Notes under the pieces: generated by a model | Databases searched by the model: none | What the model was told of the DNA's origin: nothing | The model's input: the letters and a program-made list of their open reading frames with translations, nothing else | Part shown: positions 9,146 to 18,611 of the stretch, piece after piece | Position numbering within the stretch: the stretch's first letter is position 1 | Layout of the letters: the number at the start of each line of letters is the position of its first letter | Position numbers and translations under genes: made by a program | Source: CALUVN01 sp944323595 | GTDB lineage: Bacteria > Cyanobacteriota > Vampirovibrionia > Gastranaerophilales > Gastranaerophilaceae | Assembly (NCBI GenBank): GCA_963931255.1 | Contig: OZ006972.1 | Location: 62,001 to 126,000, forward strand | DNA: 64,000 nucleotides | Direction of reading: 5' to 3'

Positions 9146-10927
9146 ATGATAAAAACTAGATTGAAATCAGAAAATTGCGGAGAGCTTAATCTTAGCAATA
9201 TTAATCAGGAAGTAAATCTTTCCGGCTGGGTTTCAACTGTTAGAGACCTCGGCGGAATTATTTTTGTAGAATTAAGAGACAGAAGCGGTTTTTTCCAACT
9301 CGTTGCTGACCCGCAGGTTAACAAACATATTCACGATGTGTTCAGCAAATTGAAAAATGAATATGTTATTAATGTAAAGGGTAAAATTACCAGACGTCCG
9401 GAAGAAACTTACAATGAAAAATATCCTACCGGTCAGGTTGAAATGTATCCGGAATTTGTAGAAATACTTTCGGAAGCTAAAACTTTGCCGTTTGTTCTCG
9501 ATGACGAAAATGTATCTGAAGATGTTCGTCTTAAATACAGATATCTTGATATCAGACGTGAAAAAATGCTTTCTAACCTTGTTTTGCGTCATAAAATTGT
9601 GACTGCTGCCAGAAATTATATGAATAATCTTGATTTTCTGGAAGTGGAAACTCCTATTCTGATTAAAACTACACCTGAGGGAGCAAGAGATTATCTCGTT
9701 CCGTCAAGAGTTCAGGAAGGAAAGTTTTATGCACTGCCGCAATCACCGCAAATTTTTAAACAATTACTTATGGTTGGCGGTATTGAAAGATATTATCAAA
9801 TAGCAAAATGCTTCCGTGATGAAGATTTGCGTGCCGACAGACAACCTGAATTCACACAAATTGATATTGAAATGTCTTTTGTTGAACAACAGGATGTAAT
9901 AAGAGTTGTTGAGGGATTAATTGTTGATACATTCAAGGCTGCCGGCGTTGAAGTTAAACCTCCGTTTATTCAAATGCCTTGGCAGGAAGCTATGGACAGA
10001 TACGGTTCTGATAAACCTGATACACGTTTCGGACTGGAATTGTTTGATATAGGCGATATCATTATGCAGTCTGAATTCCAGATTGTTAAAAGTACTCTCG
10101 AAAATGGCGGTATTGTCCGTGGTATAAGAATCCCGGGCGGAGCTAAATACTCAAGAAAAGATATCGACGATATTACTAAACTTGCTGTATCTTTCGGTGC
10201 TAAAGCTCTTGCAAATATTATTTACAATGAAGACGGCACTGCAAAATCACCTGTATTGAAATTTGTGACAGAAGAACAGGCTAAACAAATTCAGGAAAGA
10301 GCCGGAGCACAAGCCGGTGATATTATCTTCTTTGTTGCAGATAAACCTAAATTAGTTTACGATATTATGGGAAGATTAAGACTCCACTTCGGTAAAACAT
10401 TAAACCTGATTGATGAATCAAAACATAATCTTCTCTGGGTTGTAGACTTCCCGATGTTTGAATGGAGCGAAGAAGAAGGTCGATTTATGGCTATGCACCA
10501 CCCGTTCACATCTCCTTGCCTTGAAGATTTGGACAAACTTGACAGCGGTGATTTAGGTAATGTTAAATCTATTGCTTATGATATTGTTTATAACGGTACT
10601 GAACTCGGCGGAGGTTCTGTCAGAATTCACTCTTCAGAAGTTCAGAAGAAAATATTCAAAGCTCTCGGATTAACAGAAGAAGAAGCTGTTGAAAAATTCG
10701 GATTTATGGTTAATGCTCTTCAATACGGAACACCGCCTCATGCCGGATTGGCAATAGGTTTGGACAGACTCGTTGCTCTTCTTGCAAGAACTGATTCTAT
10801 CCGTGACGTAATTGCATTCCCGAAAAATTCCGGTGCTAAAGACCTTATGAGCGATGCTCCAGGCGAAGCTTCACTACAACAATTAAGAGAACTTCACCTG
10901 AAAAGTACTGCTCACCAACACAAATAA
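9146..10927 (+). CDS. aspS: Aspartyl-tRNA synthetase
   Basis: A protein of 593 residues of the bacterial class IIb type: N-terminal OB-fold anticodon-binding domain (VNLSGWVSTVRDLGGIIFVE), class II motif 2 with RQPEFTQIDIE, a GAD insertion domain (about 290-400) and motif 3 GLAIGLDRLV. It charges tRNA-Asp, and possibly tRNA-Asn if the organism uses the indirect route, which cannot be decided here. The ATG has AAAAGGAAG just upstream. It stands alone, with a terminator right after it. Confidence 0.96.
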   Translation: MIKTRLKSENCGELNLSNINQEVNLSGWVSTVRDLGGIIFVELRDRSGFFQLVADPQVNKHIHDVFSKLKNEYVINVKGKITRRPEETYNEKYPTGQVEMYPEFVEILSEAKTLPFVLDDENVSEDVRLKYRYLDIRREKMLSNLVLRHKIVTAARNYMNNLDFLEVETPILIKTTPEGARDYLVPSRVQEGKFYALPQSPQIFKQLLMVGGIERYYQIAKCFRDEDLRADRQPEFTQIDIEMSFVEQQDVIRVVEGLIVDTFKAAGVEVKPPFIQMPWQEAMDRYGSDKPDTRFGLELFDIGDIIMQSEFQIVKSTLENGGIVRGIRIPGGAKYSRKDIDDITKLAVSFGAKALANIIYNEDGTAKSPVLKFVTEEQAKQIQERAGAQAGDIIFFVADKPKLVYDIMGRLRLHFGKTLNLIDESKHNLLWVVDFPMFEWSEEEGRFMAMHHPFTSPCLEDLDKLDSGDLGNVKSIAYDIVYNGTELGGGSVRIHSSEVQKKIFKALGLTEEEAVEKFGFMVNALQYGTPPHAGLAIGLDRLVALLARTDSIRDVIAFPKNSGAKDLMSDAPGEASLQQLRELHLKSTAHQHK

Positions 10928-10949
10928 ATTTAAGTGTTTAATACAAAAA

Positions 10950-10975
10950 GGCTCTGGCTAACAGAGTCTTTTTTT
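10950..10975 (+). terminator. Terminator of aspS
   Basis: GGCTCTG pairs with CAGAGTC (one G-T wobble) around the loop GCTAA and is followed by seven T. It ends only about 5 nt before the -10 box of ribF. Confidence 0.85.
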
Positions 10976-10991
10976 GTTATATAATTTTTTT

Positions 10992-11885
10992 ATGCAGATA
11001 ATACACGAATTGAGTGAAAATCCTAATTTATCCCTTGCACTCGGCTACTTTGACGGAGTGCATCTCGGTCATCAGGCAGTTATCAAAAAGTCCGTAGAAT
11101 TTGCCAAACAAAAACAGATTAAATCTGCTGTGATAACATTTAAAGACCATCCCTGCTGTTATTTTCGGGGTGTTTGTCCCAAATATATTTTGACACGTGA
11201 ATATCGAGAAAAATTTATTGCCGATTTAGGAATTGACTATTTGTATGAACTTGATTTTGAAAAGCTTGCGAACCTGAGTGCCGAAGAGTACTTAAAAGAT
11301 ATTCTTATAAAACACTTCCGGCCACAGGCAATATCAACAGGCTTCAATCACTATTTCGGGCATAACAAGACCGGTAATGTTGACTTTTTAAAAACAGGCG
11401 CAGTTACATTCGGCTATGAATTCACTGCTATTCCGCCTCAAAAATATGCAGGCGAGGTAATAAGCAGTACAAAAATTCGCAATCTGCTCTCCTACGGCAA
11501 TATTGAACTTGCAAACAACATGCTGGGCCGTAACTTTATAATAAAAGGTGTAGTTATTAAAGGACAACAGATAGGCAGAACTATTGGTTTCAGAACCGCA
11601 AACCTTGTCTACCCGCCTGAATTAATCGACCTGCCTTTCGGGGTTTATTCCGTAATTGTAAATTATAACAGCAAACAATATAAAGGGATTGCAAACTTTG
11701 GAGTCAGACCGACTGTAAACGGTTCCGGCGCATTACTGGAGGTTCATATACTGGATTTTGACAAAGATATTTACGGTGAAACTCTGGAAGTTGAATTTAG
11801 AAAAATGATTCGCCGCGAGCAGAAATTCGAGTCACTGGACTCCCTGAAACAACAGATTAAATCAGATATTAAAAGTATCATCTAA
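10992..11885 (+). CDS. ribF: Bifunctional riboflavin kinase / FAD synthetase
   Basis: A protein of 297 residues that turns riboflavin into FMN and FAD. The N-terminal nucleotidyltransferase domain shows GYFDGVHLGH and SSTKIRNLL; the C-terminal kinase domain shows GRTIGFRTANL, GIANFGVRPTVN and LEVHILDF. The ATG at 10992 gives the normal family start; a TTG at 10974 falls inside the aspS terminator. TATAAT (10980-10985) is only 6 nt before this ATG and no Shine-Dalgarno is present, so a leaderless mRNA is likely. The gene is convergent with the isochorismatase-like gene. Confidence 0.93.
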   Translation: MQIIHELSENPNLSLALGYFDGVHLGHQAVIKKSVEFAKQKQIKSAVITFKDHPCCYFRGVCPKYILTREYREKFIADLGIDYLYELDFEKLANLSAEEYLKDILIKHFRPQAISTGFNHYFGHNKTGNVDFLKTGAVTFGYEFTAIPPQKYAGEVISSTKIRNLLSYGNIELANNMLGRNFIIKGVVIKGQQIGRTIGFRTANLVYPPELIDLPFGVYSVIVNYNSKQYKGIANFGVRPTVNGSGALLEVHILDFDKDIYGETLEVEFRKMIRREQKFESLDSLKQQIKSDIKSII

Positions 11886-11944
11886 TATCTCATCTGCATT
11901 TAGTCACGTTTATAGAGCCGTGCTCGAAATTTTTATAGTATTGA

Positions 11945-12490
11945 TTATTTTATCAAAGCCTGAACTTCTTTAAAGTGGGGATGTTTAGCGCCTTTTAACC
12001 ACTCAAACAAAGCAATTTCAACGCAGGATACTTTGACTCCGTTAGCTGCCATTGCTTCAATCCCCTGCTTAAATTCATATTTGGTACGGCTGGCGCAGGC
12101 ATCTTTTATAACGTAAACTTCATACCCTTCTTCCACCAGTGCGGACGCTGTTTGATGGACACAAATATGCGTTTCTATCCCTAAGATTACAATTTGCTTT
12201 TTACCGTAACTTTTTATTTTTTCTTTCATCCCGTCTTCAAGCAAAGCATTGAATGAAGTTTTTTCAAGAATTTCAGTATTTTCAGGAAGCACTTCCCTAA
12301 GTTGCGGCACTGTATGTCCGAGACCTTTAGGGTACTGTTCCGTAACAATTGCAGGAATACCTAAAATTTGTGCAGCTTTGGCAACCTTTACAGCTTTGGT
12401 TACAACGATGTCCTTATCTAATGCGGCAACAAGTTTATCCTGGATGTCAATAATTAACAACAGCGTGTCGTTTTGTAATAATGTATTCAT
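11945..12490 (-). CDS. Isochorismatase-family cysteine hydrolase
   Basis: A protein of 181 residues with the isochorismatase/nicotinamidase fold: catalytic aspartate in LLIIDIQDK, a lysine in the central region, and the nucleophile cysteine in GIETHICVHQTA preceded by the usual cis-peptide region. The size and motifs are closest to YcaC-like hydrolases, whose substrates are mostly unknown; nicotinamidase activity cannot be assumed. AAGGAG lies 6 nt before the ATG. It is the last gene of a leftward operon with the transketolase C-half, ftsE, ftsX and the degenerate GGDEF-like protein. Confidence 0.85.
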   Translation of the reverse strand: MNTLLQNDTLLLIIDIQDKLVAALDKDIVVTKAVKVAKAAQILGIPAIVTEQYPKGLGHTVPQLREVLPENTEILEKTSFNALLEDGMKEKIKSYGKKQIVILGIETHICVHQTASALVEEGYEVYVIKDACASRTKYEFKQGIEAMAANGVKVSCVEIALFEWLKGAKHPHFKEVQALIK

Positions 12491-12502
12491 TTTTTCTCCT
12501 TA

Positions 12503-13744
12503 TTAAAGTGTAGACTTAAACTCTTTTATAAATGATTCAACGATACTAACCAGAACCTTTTGGTCAATTTGTTTTAAAGGCATTGTTATTTCCTGATTTT
12601 CAGGCGTGTTCAAACCTTCATGCGTAATCTGTATCAATACTTTTGCCAGACCGGGGTATATTATCTTCAATGTACTGGTTTGATTTTCATTTTTTAAACG
12701 AAAAACACTTTTATTGTCTTCCGTATACTGCTCGACTTTTGTATTAAAGAGCCTTTCTTCATAAGATTTTTGTAATCGGAAAAACACAGGAATTATTACC
12801 CGCTCCAGTTTTTTTTGATAAGTCTGGCGGAATAATTTGTAATTTTTATTGTGTTTATTAATTAATTCATCTTCAATCCAATCATTACCGTCAGGTTCTT
12901 TTTCATGGTAAAAAACAAACTCTTCATTGGTAAGTAAAGCCTCTCCGAGAGCTGAAAGTGCATCCCTTTCTATTCCCTCAAAATCTTTATATTTTACATC
13001 ACAAATTCCGGCTTTAATCTTATATTCGGAATCATATATATCCTTTATTTTGTTCAAAACAATCGCAGCACCGTGTAAATCCGTATTTTTTAAATATATA
13101 TAAAATTTCATCCCGTTGGCATGGATTACAATATCATCGCTTCTGACAGACGCTTTTAATGCAGAGGTCATTTTATATAAAGAAAACGTACTCTTGCCGT
13201 TTTCCTCCGGTGAGAGTGCGAGAAAAATCCCGTTATTTTTGGTATTATCCAATTCCTGATTTATTATAAGTTCAGCATACTTATATTTATAAAGACCTGT
13301 TTCATCATCAATAATACCAACCTTTTCCATAATTATTTTATCGCGGTTGCTGCATGTCAGAGCAATACTTTTTTTAATACAATTCAAAATTCTGAGTAAA
13401 ACTTCAAAATTTTCATCATTAGTATAAAAATGTTCGCAAACACCCTCATCATAAGCAGAAAGAATAAATTCGCCATCTTTACTTTCAGCCGCAAGAATTA
13501 TGCTCCGGTTTTTCTCTTTGTCTAATTCCTTTAAATCAACAATAAGATTTAATGTTTTATTTTTAATTTTATGCTCATGGATAATAATAACTTTAGATTC
13601 AAGTGTTTTTACCTGTTTTTCCGCATCCTCGTATGACAAAGTATAAATACTGTCTTTCTGGCGCAACAAAACCAGCTTTTCATAAAGTTTTGAAGAAAAG
13701 TCGGTTTCATCTGTTATTAAAAGTATGTTATTTTTTAAGCTCAT
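12503..13744 (-). CDS. Receiver-like protein with degenerate GGDEF domain
   Basis: A protein of 413 residues. Residues 1-135 look like a response-regulator receiver fold (ILLITDETDF, then alternating strands and helices), without a clear phosphoacceptor site. Residues about 145-285 match a GGDEF domain: DDETGLYKYKYAELI at the start and SDDIVIHANGMKFYIYL where R-GGDEF would be, so the catalytic signature has become ANGMKF. The C-terminal 110 residues are unassigned. It probably does not make cyclic di-GMP and may be a structural or nucleotide-sensing protein. It starts 5 nt after ftsX, suggesting a link with division. The function is inferred and weak. Confidence 0.6.
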   Translation of the reverse strand: MSLKNNILLITDETDFSSKLYEKLVLLRQKDSIYTLSYEDAEKQVKTLESKVIIIHEHKIKNKTLNLIVDLKELDKEKNRSIILAAESKDGEFILSAYDEGVCEHFYTNDENFEVLLRILNCIKKSIALTCSNRDKIIMEKVGIIDDETGLYKYKYAELIINQELDNTKNNGIFLALSPEENGKSTFSLYKMTSALKASVRSDDIVIHANGMKFYIYLKNTDLHGAAIVLNKIKDIYDSEYKIKAGICDVKYKDFEGIERDALSALGEALLTNEEFVFYHEKEPDGNDWIEDELINKHNKNYKLFRQTYQKKLERVIIPVFFRLQKSYEERLFNTKVEQYTEDNKSVFRLKNENQTSTLKIIYPGLAKVLIQITHEGLNTPENQEITMPLKQIDQKVLVSIVESFIKEFKSTL

Positions 13745-13749
13745 TTAAT

Positions 13750-14658
13750 TTACACTTGAAGATGTTTTTTAATACACAGGAAGCTTCCGCCGGCACCGAA
13801 GAGAATTCCCATTGCAAACATCGTAATCACAACTATATTCTGGGCAAATAACGGCGACGGAACCATAAAGAACTGGTGCATATTCTGCAGTCCTTTTTGA
13901 ACAAAATCCAGCGGAATTAATGCAATAACAGAACCGGAAAATCCATAAAAAGCCCCCTGCATAATAAGCGGGAAGCGAATATACCAGTTGCTTACACCCA
14001 TTAATCTCATAATTTCAATCTCATCTTTTCTTGATTGGATTACAAGCTGAATAGTATTGTTGATAATTGTAATAGTCAATATGCCCATGAATATAACAAC
14101 AAATACAGTAATAGTATTAACAACCTGTGTCAGCATCTCAATTTTCTTAGTCAATTCCTGAGCATAACTTACATCCTCAACAATGGTAAGCTCTCTGACT
14201 TTTTTGAATACAGGTTCTATATTTTCAGGCTTATCTACTTTTACATGTAACGTATCAGGCAGCGGATTTTCTATATCCGGCAATTCCATTTCGCGTTTCA
14301 AATTAGCCCATGAAGTTTCTTTTGCTACTATACGGACATTTTCAACATGTTCAAATTCTTTGATACGTTTTTTTGCCGTATTTGCGTTTGCATCAGGCTT
14401 AAGATATACGGAAATTTCAAGCGCATTTCCCAGCTCGTGGGCAAATGCAGATATTGAAAGTGCAGAACGGAAAAATGAGCCGAAAATTGTTAAAATTGCA
14501 GCCATAGTTGTAATTATGACCAAATTCACAATACCGGTTCTTCTTATATCATTTAATGTTTCAATAGACAGTCTGTAGAGAATTCTTAATTCACACAGCC
14601 AGTCTTTCGGAATATGCTTTTTAACTTTTTTCTTTATCTGTAATTTTTGATTATTCAT
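13750..14658 (-). CDS. ftsX: Cell division protein FtsX
   Basis: A protein of 302 residues with the FtsX layout: cytoplasmic basic N-terminus, first membrane helix (residues 40-65), extracytoplasmic domain (about 70-180, EISVYLKPDANA), then three membrane helices around NNTIQLVIQSRKDEIEIMRLMG. With FtsE it forms a type VII ABC mechanotransmitter that activates peptidoglycan hydrolases at the septum. Its start overlaps the end of ftsE by 8 nt, the usual arrangement. Confidence 0.95.
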   Translation of the reverse strand: MNNQKLQIKKKVKKHIPKDWLCELRILYRLSIETLNDIRRTGIVNLVIITTMAAILTIFGSFFRSALSISAFAHELGNALEISVYLKPDANANTAKKRIKEFEHVENVRIVAKETSWANLKREMELPDIENPLPDTLHVKVDKPENIEPVFKKVRELTIVEDVSYAQELTKKIEMLTQVVNTITVFVVIFMGILTITIINNTIQLVIQSRKDEIEIMRLMGVSNWYIRFPLIMQGAFYGFSGSVIALIPLDFVQKGLQNMHQFFMVPSPLFAQNIVVITMFAMGILFGAGGSFLCIKKHLQV

Positions 14659-15328
14659 ACGTACCTGCTTGTATATCCCTTACGATTTCGCCCTTATCAA
14701 GTGTAATAACTCTTTTTCTAAAATAATCTACCATAGCATTATCGTGGGTAGAAACGATAACTGTAATACCTCTTTGATTAATTTGATCCAAAATCTGCAT
14801 AATTTCCATAGAATTTTTCGGATCAAGATTACCCGTAGGTTCATCTGCAATCAAAAGAGGAGGACCGTTAACTATAGCCCTGGCAATAGCAACACGCTGC
14901 TGTTCGCCGCCGGATAGTTCAGACGGTTTTTCATGCATTTTATTATATAAACCGACGATTTTCAACGCACCTGTAACACGGGCATTAATTTCACGGGAAC
15001 TTATTCCCAGCGTTCTGATAACATAAGAAACATTATCGTAAACAGTCTGGTTCTGCAATAATTTATAATCCTGAAACACGATTCCCATACAGCGGCGAAG
15101 ATTAGGAACCTTATCATTTGAAAGATTAGCTATATTAATTCCTCCGATAGTAACAGTTCCGCTGGTCGGACGTTCTTCATTATACAAAAGTTTCATCAAT
15201 GTAGATTTACCGGCTCCTGATGCACCTACAATAAAGACAAATTCACCTGACAAAATATCAAGATTGATATTTTTTAATGCATAATTGTCATTTTTGTATT
15301 TTTTAGTAACCGCTCTGAATTGTATCAT
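14651..15328 (-). CDS. ftsE: Cell division ATP-binding protein FtsE
   Basis: A protein of 225 residues: Walker A GASGAGKST (about 35-43), Q-loop VFQDYKLL, signature LSGGEQQRVAIARA, Walker B LLIADEPTGNLD and switch histidine in VSTHD. Size and motifs are standard for FtsE. GGAAG lies 8 nt before the ATG. It follows the transketolase C-half by 17 nt and overlaps ftsX. Confidence 0.95.
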   Translation of the reverse strand: MIQFRAVTKKYKNDNYALKNINLDILSGEFVFIVGASGAGKSTLMKLLYNEERPTSGTVTIGGINIANLSNDKVPNLRRCMGIVFQDYKLLQNQTVYDNVSYVIRTLGISSREINARVTGALKIVGLYNKMHEKPSELSGGEQQRVAIARAIVNGPPLLIADEPTGNLDPKNSMEIMQILDQINQRGITVIVSTHDNAMVDYFRKRVITLDKGEIVRDIQAGTYE

Positions 15329-15345
15329 GTTTTTACTTCCTTTTA

Positions 15346-16311
15346 TTATTTTAATTTAATTCTTTGTTTATCAATCTGAACTTTTACAGCAGTCGCAATT
15401 TTAGAAGAATTCAAGCCGTAATAATCAAGCAATTCATCTGTCGTACCGCTTTGACCAAAAGTGTCATTGACTCCAATTCTATGGACTCTGACAGGATAAG
15501 CCGCAGCAAGAAGTTCACATACGGTGCTGCCTAAACCGCCTATAACAGAATGATTTTCAACAGTAATCACAAAATTGGTTTTCTTTACTTCATTTATAAT
15601 AGTATCAGCATCAACAGGCTTAACAACCGGAACATGAACAACCTGAACAGAATATCCGTCTTTTTCAAGGGTTTCAGCAGCAAGAAGAACCTCCGCCAGT
15701 GTCTCGCCATTGGTAATTATTGTTGCATCTGTTCCCTGTTTAAGAACACGAGCCCTGTTAAAATCAAATTTATAATTTTCATCAAACACATCACAAACAT
15801 TTGTACGCGGCAGTCTTATATAAAAAGGACCGTAATTATTGGCAGCGTATTCAATAACCTGTTCACATTCATTACAATCAGCAGGTACAATTACTTTCAT
15901 ATTCGGGATATTACGCATCAGGGCAACATCTTCTAATGCCTGATGGCTTGCGCCGTCTTCGCCGACAGTAATACCGCCATGGGTCGCAACTATTTTAACG
16001 TTAAATTCGGGGTAACAAACGGAATTTCTTATCTGGTCATAAGTTCTGCCTGTTGCAAAGATTGCAAATGTAGAAACAAACGGGATTTTTCCGACAGAAG
16101 CCAGCCCTGCTGCGGTTGATACCATATCCTGTTCTGCTATACCGGAATCAAAAAATCTGTCAGGAAACTCTTTTGCAAATAAATTTGTTTGAGTAGAGCA
16201 TGCCAGATCTGCATCCATGACAACTATATTTTCATTTTCTCTTCCCAATTTAACAAGAGTTTTTCCATAAGCAGAGCGTATAGACTTTTTCTCATTTTTA
16301 TTAATAATCAT
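15346..16311 (-). CDS. Transketolase C-terminal section (split-type subunit)
   Basis: A protein of 321 residues equal to the pyrimidine-binding and C-terminal domains of transketolase: GIAEQDMVSTAAGLAS, THGGITVGEDGASHQALEDVALMRNIPNM and the C-terminal VENHSVIGGLGS. It lacks the thiamine-pyrophosphate pyrophosphate-binding N-terminal half, which in split transketolases is a separate gene usually just upstream. No such gene is present here: upstream is a promoter and a divergent gene. It heads the operon leading to ftsEX. The partner must be encoded elsewhere if this is a functional transketolase. Confidence 0.85.
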   Translation of the reverse strand: MIINKNEKKSIRSAYGKTLVKLGRENENIVVMDADLACSTQTNLFAKEFPDRFFDSGIAEQDMVSTAAGLASVGKIPFVSTFAIFATGRTYDQIRNSVCYPEFNVKIVATHGGITVGEDGASHQALEDVALMRNIPNMKVIVPADCNECEQVIEYAANNYGPFYIRLPRTNVCDVFDENYKFDFNRARVLKQGTDATIITNGETLAEVLLAAETLEKDGYSVQVVHVPVVKPVDADTIINEVKKTNFVITVENHSVIGGLGSTVCELLAAAYPVRVHRIGVNDTFGQSGTTDELLDYYGLNSSKIATAVKVQIDKQRIKLK

Positions 16312-16364
16312 ATTCTCTTATCCCGTCCAGTCAGAATTTACAACGTTTTTTAGTCTATAACCTA

Positions 16365-16373
16365 ATTATAGCA
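16365..16373 (-). promoter_or_regulatory. Extended -10 promoter of the transketolase-ftsEX operon
   Basis: Minus strand TGC followed directly by TATAAT (16370-16365), an extended -10 element, about 50 nt before the ATG at 16311, which has AAGAGA upstream. On the plus strand a weaker TGC-TAGAAT (16446-16454) may serve the divergent HEAT-protein gene. Confidence 0.55.
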
Positions 16374-16602
16374 TAAATAATTCAACAGGGAAAACTTAAA
16401 TCAAAATTTGTTTATGCTTCTTAACGTAAAAATATTTCATGTTCATGCTAGAATGTAGGCTCAGCAATAGAATTGGTAAATTTCTGTTAAGTTTTATTAC
16501 AATATATTCAAAATTTAGCAATTTTTATTTTTCAGGGATATTAAAAAAATAGTAGTAGAAAAACATAAGTCAAATTATTGTTTATGGAAAGGAAGAAATA
16601 AT

Positions 16603-17784
16603 ATGATGCAAGTTCCAACTTATCCCAATCCTTACATGATTCAGCCGCAACAGCCGAAATACAATGCGGTAAATATTGACATTCAAAATCCGTCAATTAC
16701 AACTGCAGGAATGGGACAGCCTATGGCACCTCAATTTAGTGCTCCAGTAGTTACACAACAACCTCAGTATGCAACACCTGTAATGCCATACTACACATAT
16801 CCGCAGGCACCTATTTACAACTACCCGCCTGCACAGGGTGCTCCATACTATATGCCCCCGACACAACCGCCGGTAATGCCTTTACCGGAAGCACCTCAAG
16901 CTCCGGCTCAACCGGCTCCAGTTGCAGAAAAACCTGCACAAGCTCCTAAACAACCGGAAACTCCGGCTCCAACAGTAGCACAACAAAATGTAAATATACC
17001 TCAGCCGATTCAACCGGAAGTAGTTATTCCGCCGGCTCCGGTAGTGACACAAGCTCCTCAAACAGTTAAAGTAGAAGCTCCTAAAGCTGAAGCAAAGGCA
17101 GAAGCTAAAGCAGAAGCAAAAGCTCCGGCAGCAGAACCTGCAACTCAAAAAGTAGATGTTGCTGAAGCTGCTCCTGTTCAACCTCAGGTTGACTTAAATG
17201 CTTTCATTGCTAAATTGACAGATCCTGATTATGAAACTCAGGCTGCTGCTATGGAAGAAATTGCAACAATGGTAAAAGATGAACCGCAAAAAGCAACTGA
17301 ATTATTAGATGTAAAAGTTGTTGACGCATTAAATAATATCATCACTGCTGACACAAGCAAATTGGCAGGTCCTACACCTGAACAAATTGCAGCACGTCAA
17401 AAATTGATGGCAGGTCAAGAACTTTCAGAAGCTGATAAAACATTAGCAACTACAATTACTCCGATGGAACAAGCTGAAAGAAATAAAAGCTATGCAATGT
17501 TCACATCTTCAATAATGCAAAAATTGTACGGTGATGAAGTAGCTAAATTAACTAACACTACAGTGCCTTTAACAGAATTACCTGGTGCGGTAACAATTGT
17601 AGAACAATTGAAAGAAAACCCGAACCCGATGGTAAGAACATCCGCAGTTGAAGCATTAAGCTATATTCAACAACCGGCATACAAAAAAGACTTGACAACT
17701 TTGTTCACAATCGCAGCAAAAGATGAGGACAAAAATGTTCAAGACGCAGCAAATGCAGCATTAGATAAACTTAGCAAAATATAA
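16603..17784 (+). CDS. Proline-rich protein with C-terminal HEAT-like repeats
   Basis: A protein of 393 residues. Residues 1-150 are low-complexity, rich in P, Q, Y and A (PAPVAEKPAQAPKQPE), then comes an E/K/A segment (residues 160-180), and residues 200-393 are helical HEAT-like repeats (PNPMVRTSAVEALSYI, DKNVQDAANAALDKL). There is no signal peptide or membrane segment. Such proteins often act as scaffolds; the function is unknown. GGAAG is 7 nt upstream; the next codon is also ATG, so the start may be 3 nt later. A leader of about 140 nt is possible. A good terminator follows. Confidence 0.75.
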   Translation: MMQVPTYPNPYMIQPQQPKYNAVNIDIQNPSITTAGMGQPMAPQFSAPVVTQQPQYATPVMPYYTYPQAPIYNYPPAQGAPYYMPPTQPPVMPLPEAPQAPAQPAPVAEKPAQAPKQPETPAPTVAQQNVNIPQPIQPEVVIPPAPVVTQAPQTVKVEAPKAEAKAEAKAEAKAPAAEPATQKVDVAEAAPVQPQVDLNAFIAKLTDPDYETQAAAMEEIATMVKDEPQKATELLDVKVVDALNNIITADTSKLAGPTPEQIAARQKLMAGQELSEADKTLATTITPMEQAERNKSYAMFTSSIMQKLYGDEVAKLTNTTVPLTELPGAVTIVEQLKENPNPMVRTSAVEALSYIQQPAYKKDLTTLFTIAAKDEDKNVQDAANAALDKLSKI

Positions 17785-17811
17785 TAATTCCTTTCTTTAT
17801 TAAATAAACAA

Positions 17812-17838
17812 AGACCCGGCAACTCTGTCGGGTCTTTT
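17812..17838 (+). terminator. Terminator after the HEAT-repeat gene
   Basis: AGACCCG (17812-17818) pairs with CGGGTCT (17829-17835) and is followed by TTT. It is roughly symmetric and may also serve plsC on the other strand. Confidence 0.8.
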
Positions 17839-17879
17839 AATATTAATAAAATAAACTGTTCCCGTAAAATTTATTACAC

Positions 17880-18596
17880 TCATACGGACTGAACAGGTTG
17901 ATTTTCATTAATCTTATAACTTTCAGGAAGCGGAGCACAATTTTCATATCCCGCAAGTTCTGAAATCTGTTTACACCATTCATAAATTATTACATCTTCA
18001 GGCAGCTTATAAGATATAGGTTTACCTATATGCAGATTAACTTTTCGTCTGGTAAAAGGTTTCAACTTTGGATAACCGCTGAAATCAGCTATAGCAACAG
18101 GAACAATGTCAGCTTTTGCATTTTTTGCGATTACTACAAAACCTTTTTTGATATTTTCTAATTTGCCGTAAGGTCTTGTTCCCCCCTGAGGGAACACCCC
18201 GAGAGACCAGCTTGTTGCCAGAATATCTCTTACTGTTTTAAAAGTTGCAATTTCAGGTTTTGTTCTGTCAACAGCAAATGCTCCAAGTCGTTTTACAAGC
18301 CAGCTGAGTTTTTCACCGTCTTCAAACAACTCTTTTTTGGCCATATAAGCAATAGGTCTGTAGGCTGCCATTGTAACCATCGGCGGGTCAAATATTGATA
18401 CGTGGTTTGCCGTATAAATATATTTTCCGCTTTTATGTTTGGTCGGTAAATTTTCTCTGCCGGTAATAGTGTAATCGTAGAAGATTTTCATAAACGGAAT
18501 TACTACAACATGCAAAAATGTCATATAAAAAAGAGTTCTGAATATGTTGTATTCATTCGGATATCTTCTGTTATAATTACGAGCTTTTTTTGTCAT
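17880..18596 (-). CDS. plsC: 1-acyl-glycerol-3-phosphate acyltransferase, paralogue 2
   Basis: A protein of 238 residues of the PlsC/LPLAT family. The catalytic H-x4-D motif is in NHVSIFDPP, and the substrate motif FPQGGTRP replaces the usual FPEGTRS with an extra glycine. The ATG at 18596 has GGAG 6 nt upstream; an in-frame ATG at 18608 lacks this. It follows the paralogue by 15 nt. Both probably acylate lysophosphatidic acid or a related lipid; tandem paralogues may differ in acyl-chain preference. Confidence 0.85.
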   Translation of the reverse strand: MTKKARNYNRRYPNEYNIFRTLFYMTFLHVVVIPFMKIFYDYTITGRENLPTKHKSGKYIYTANHVSIFDPPMVTMAAYRPIAYMAKKELFEDGEKLSWLVKRLGAFAVDRTKPEIATFKTVRDILATSWSLGVFPQGGTRPYGKLENIKKGFVVIAKNAKADIVPVAIADFSGYPKLKPFTRRKVNLHIGKPISYKLPEDVIIYEWCKQISELAGYENCAPLPESYKINENQPVQSV

Positions 18597-18611
18597 TCTT
18601 AACTCCATTCA

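Noticed and set aside
16882..17181. Cys/Ser/Phe-rich minus-strand frame
   Set aside because: It is the reverse complement of the proline/alanine-rich part of the HEAT protein gene; low-complexity shadow.
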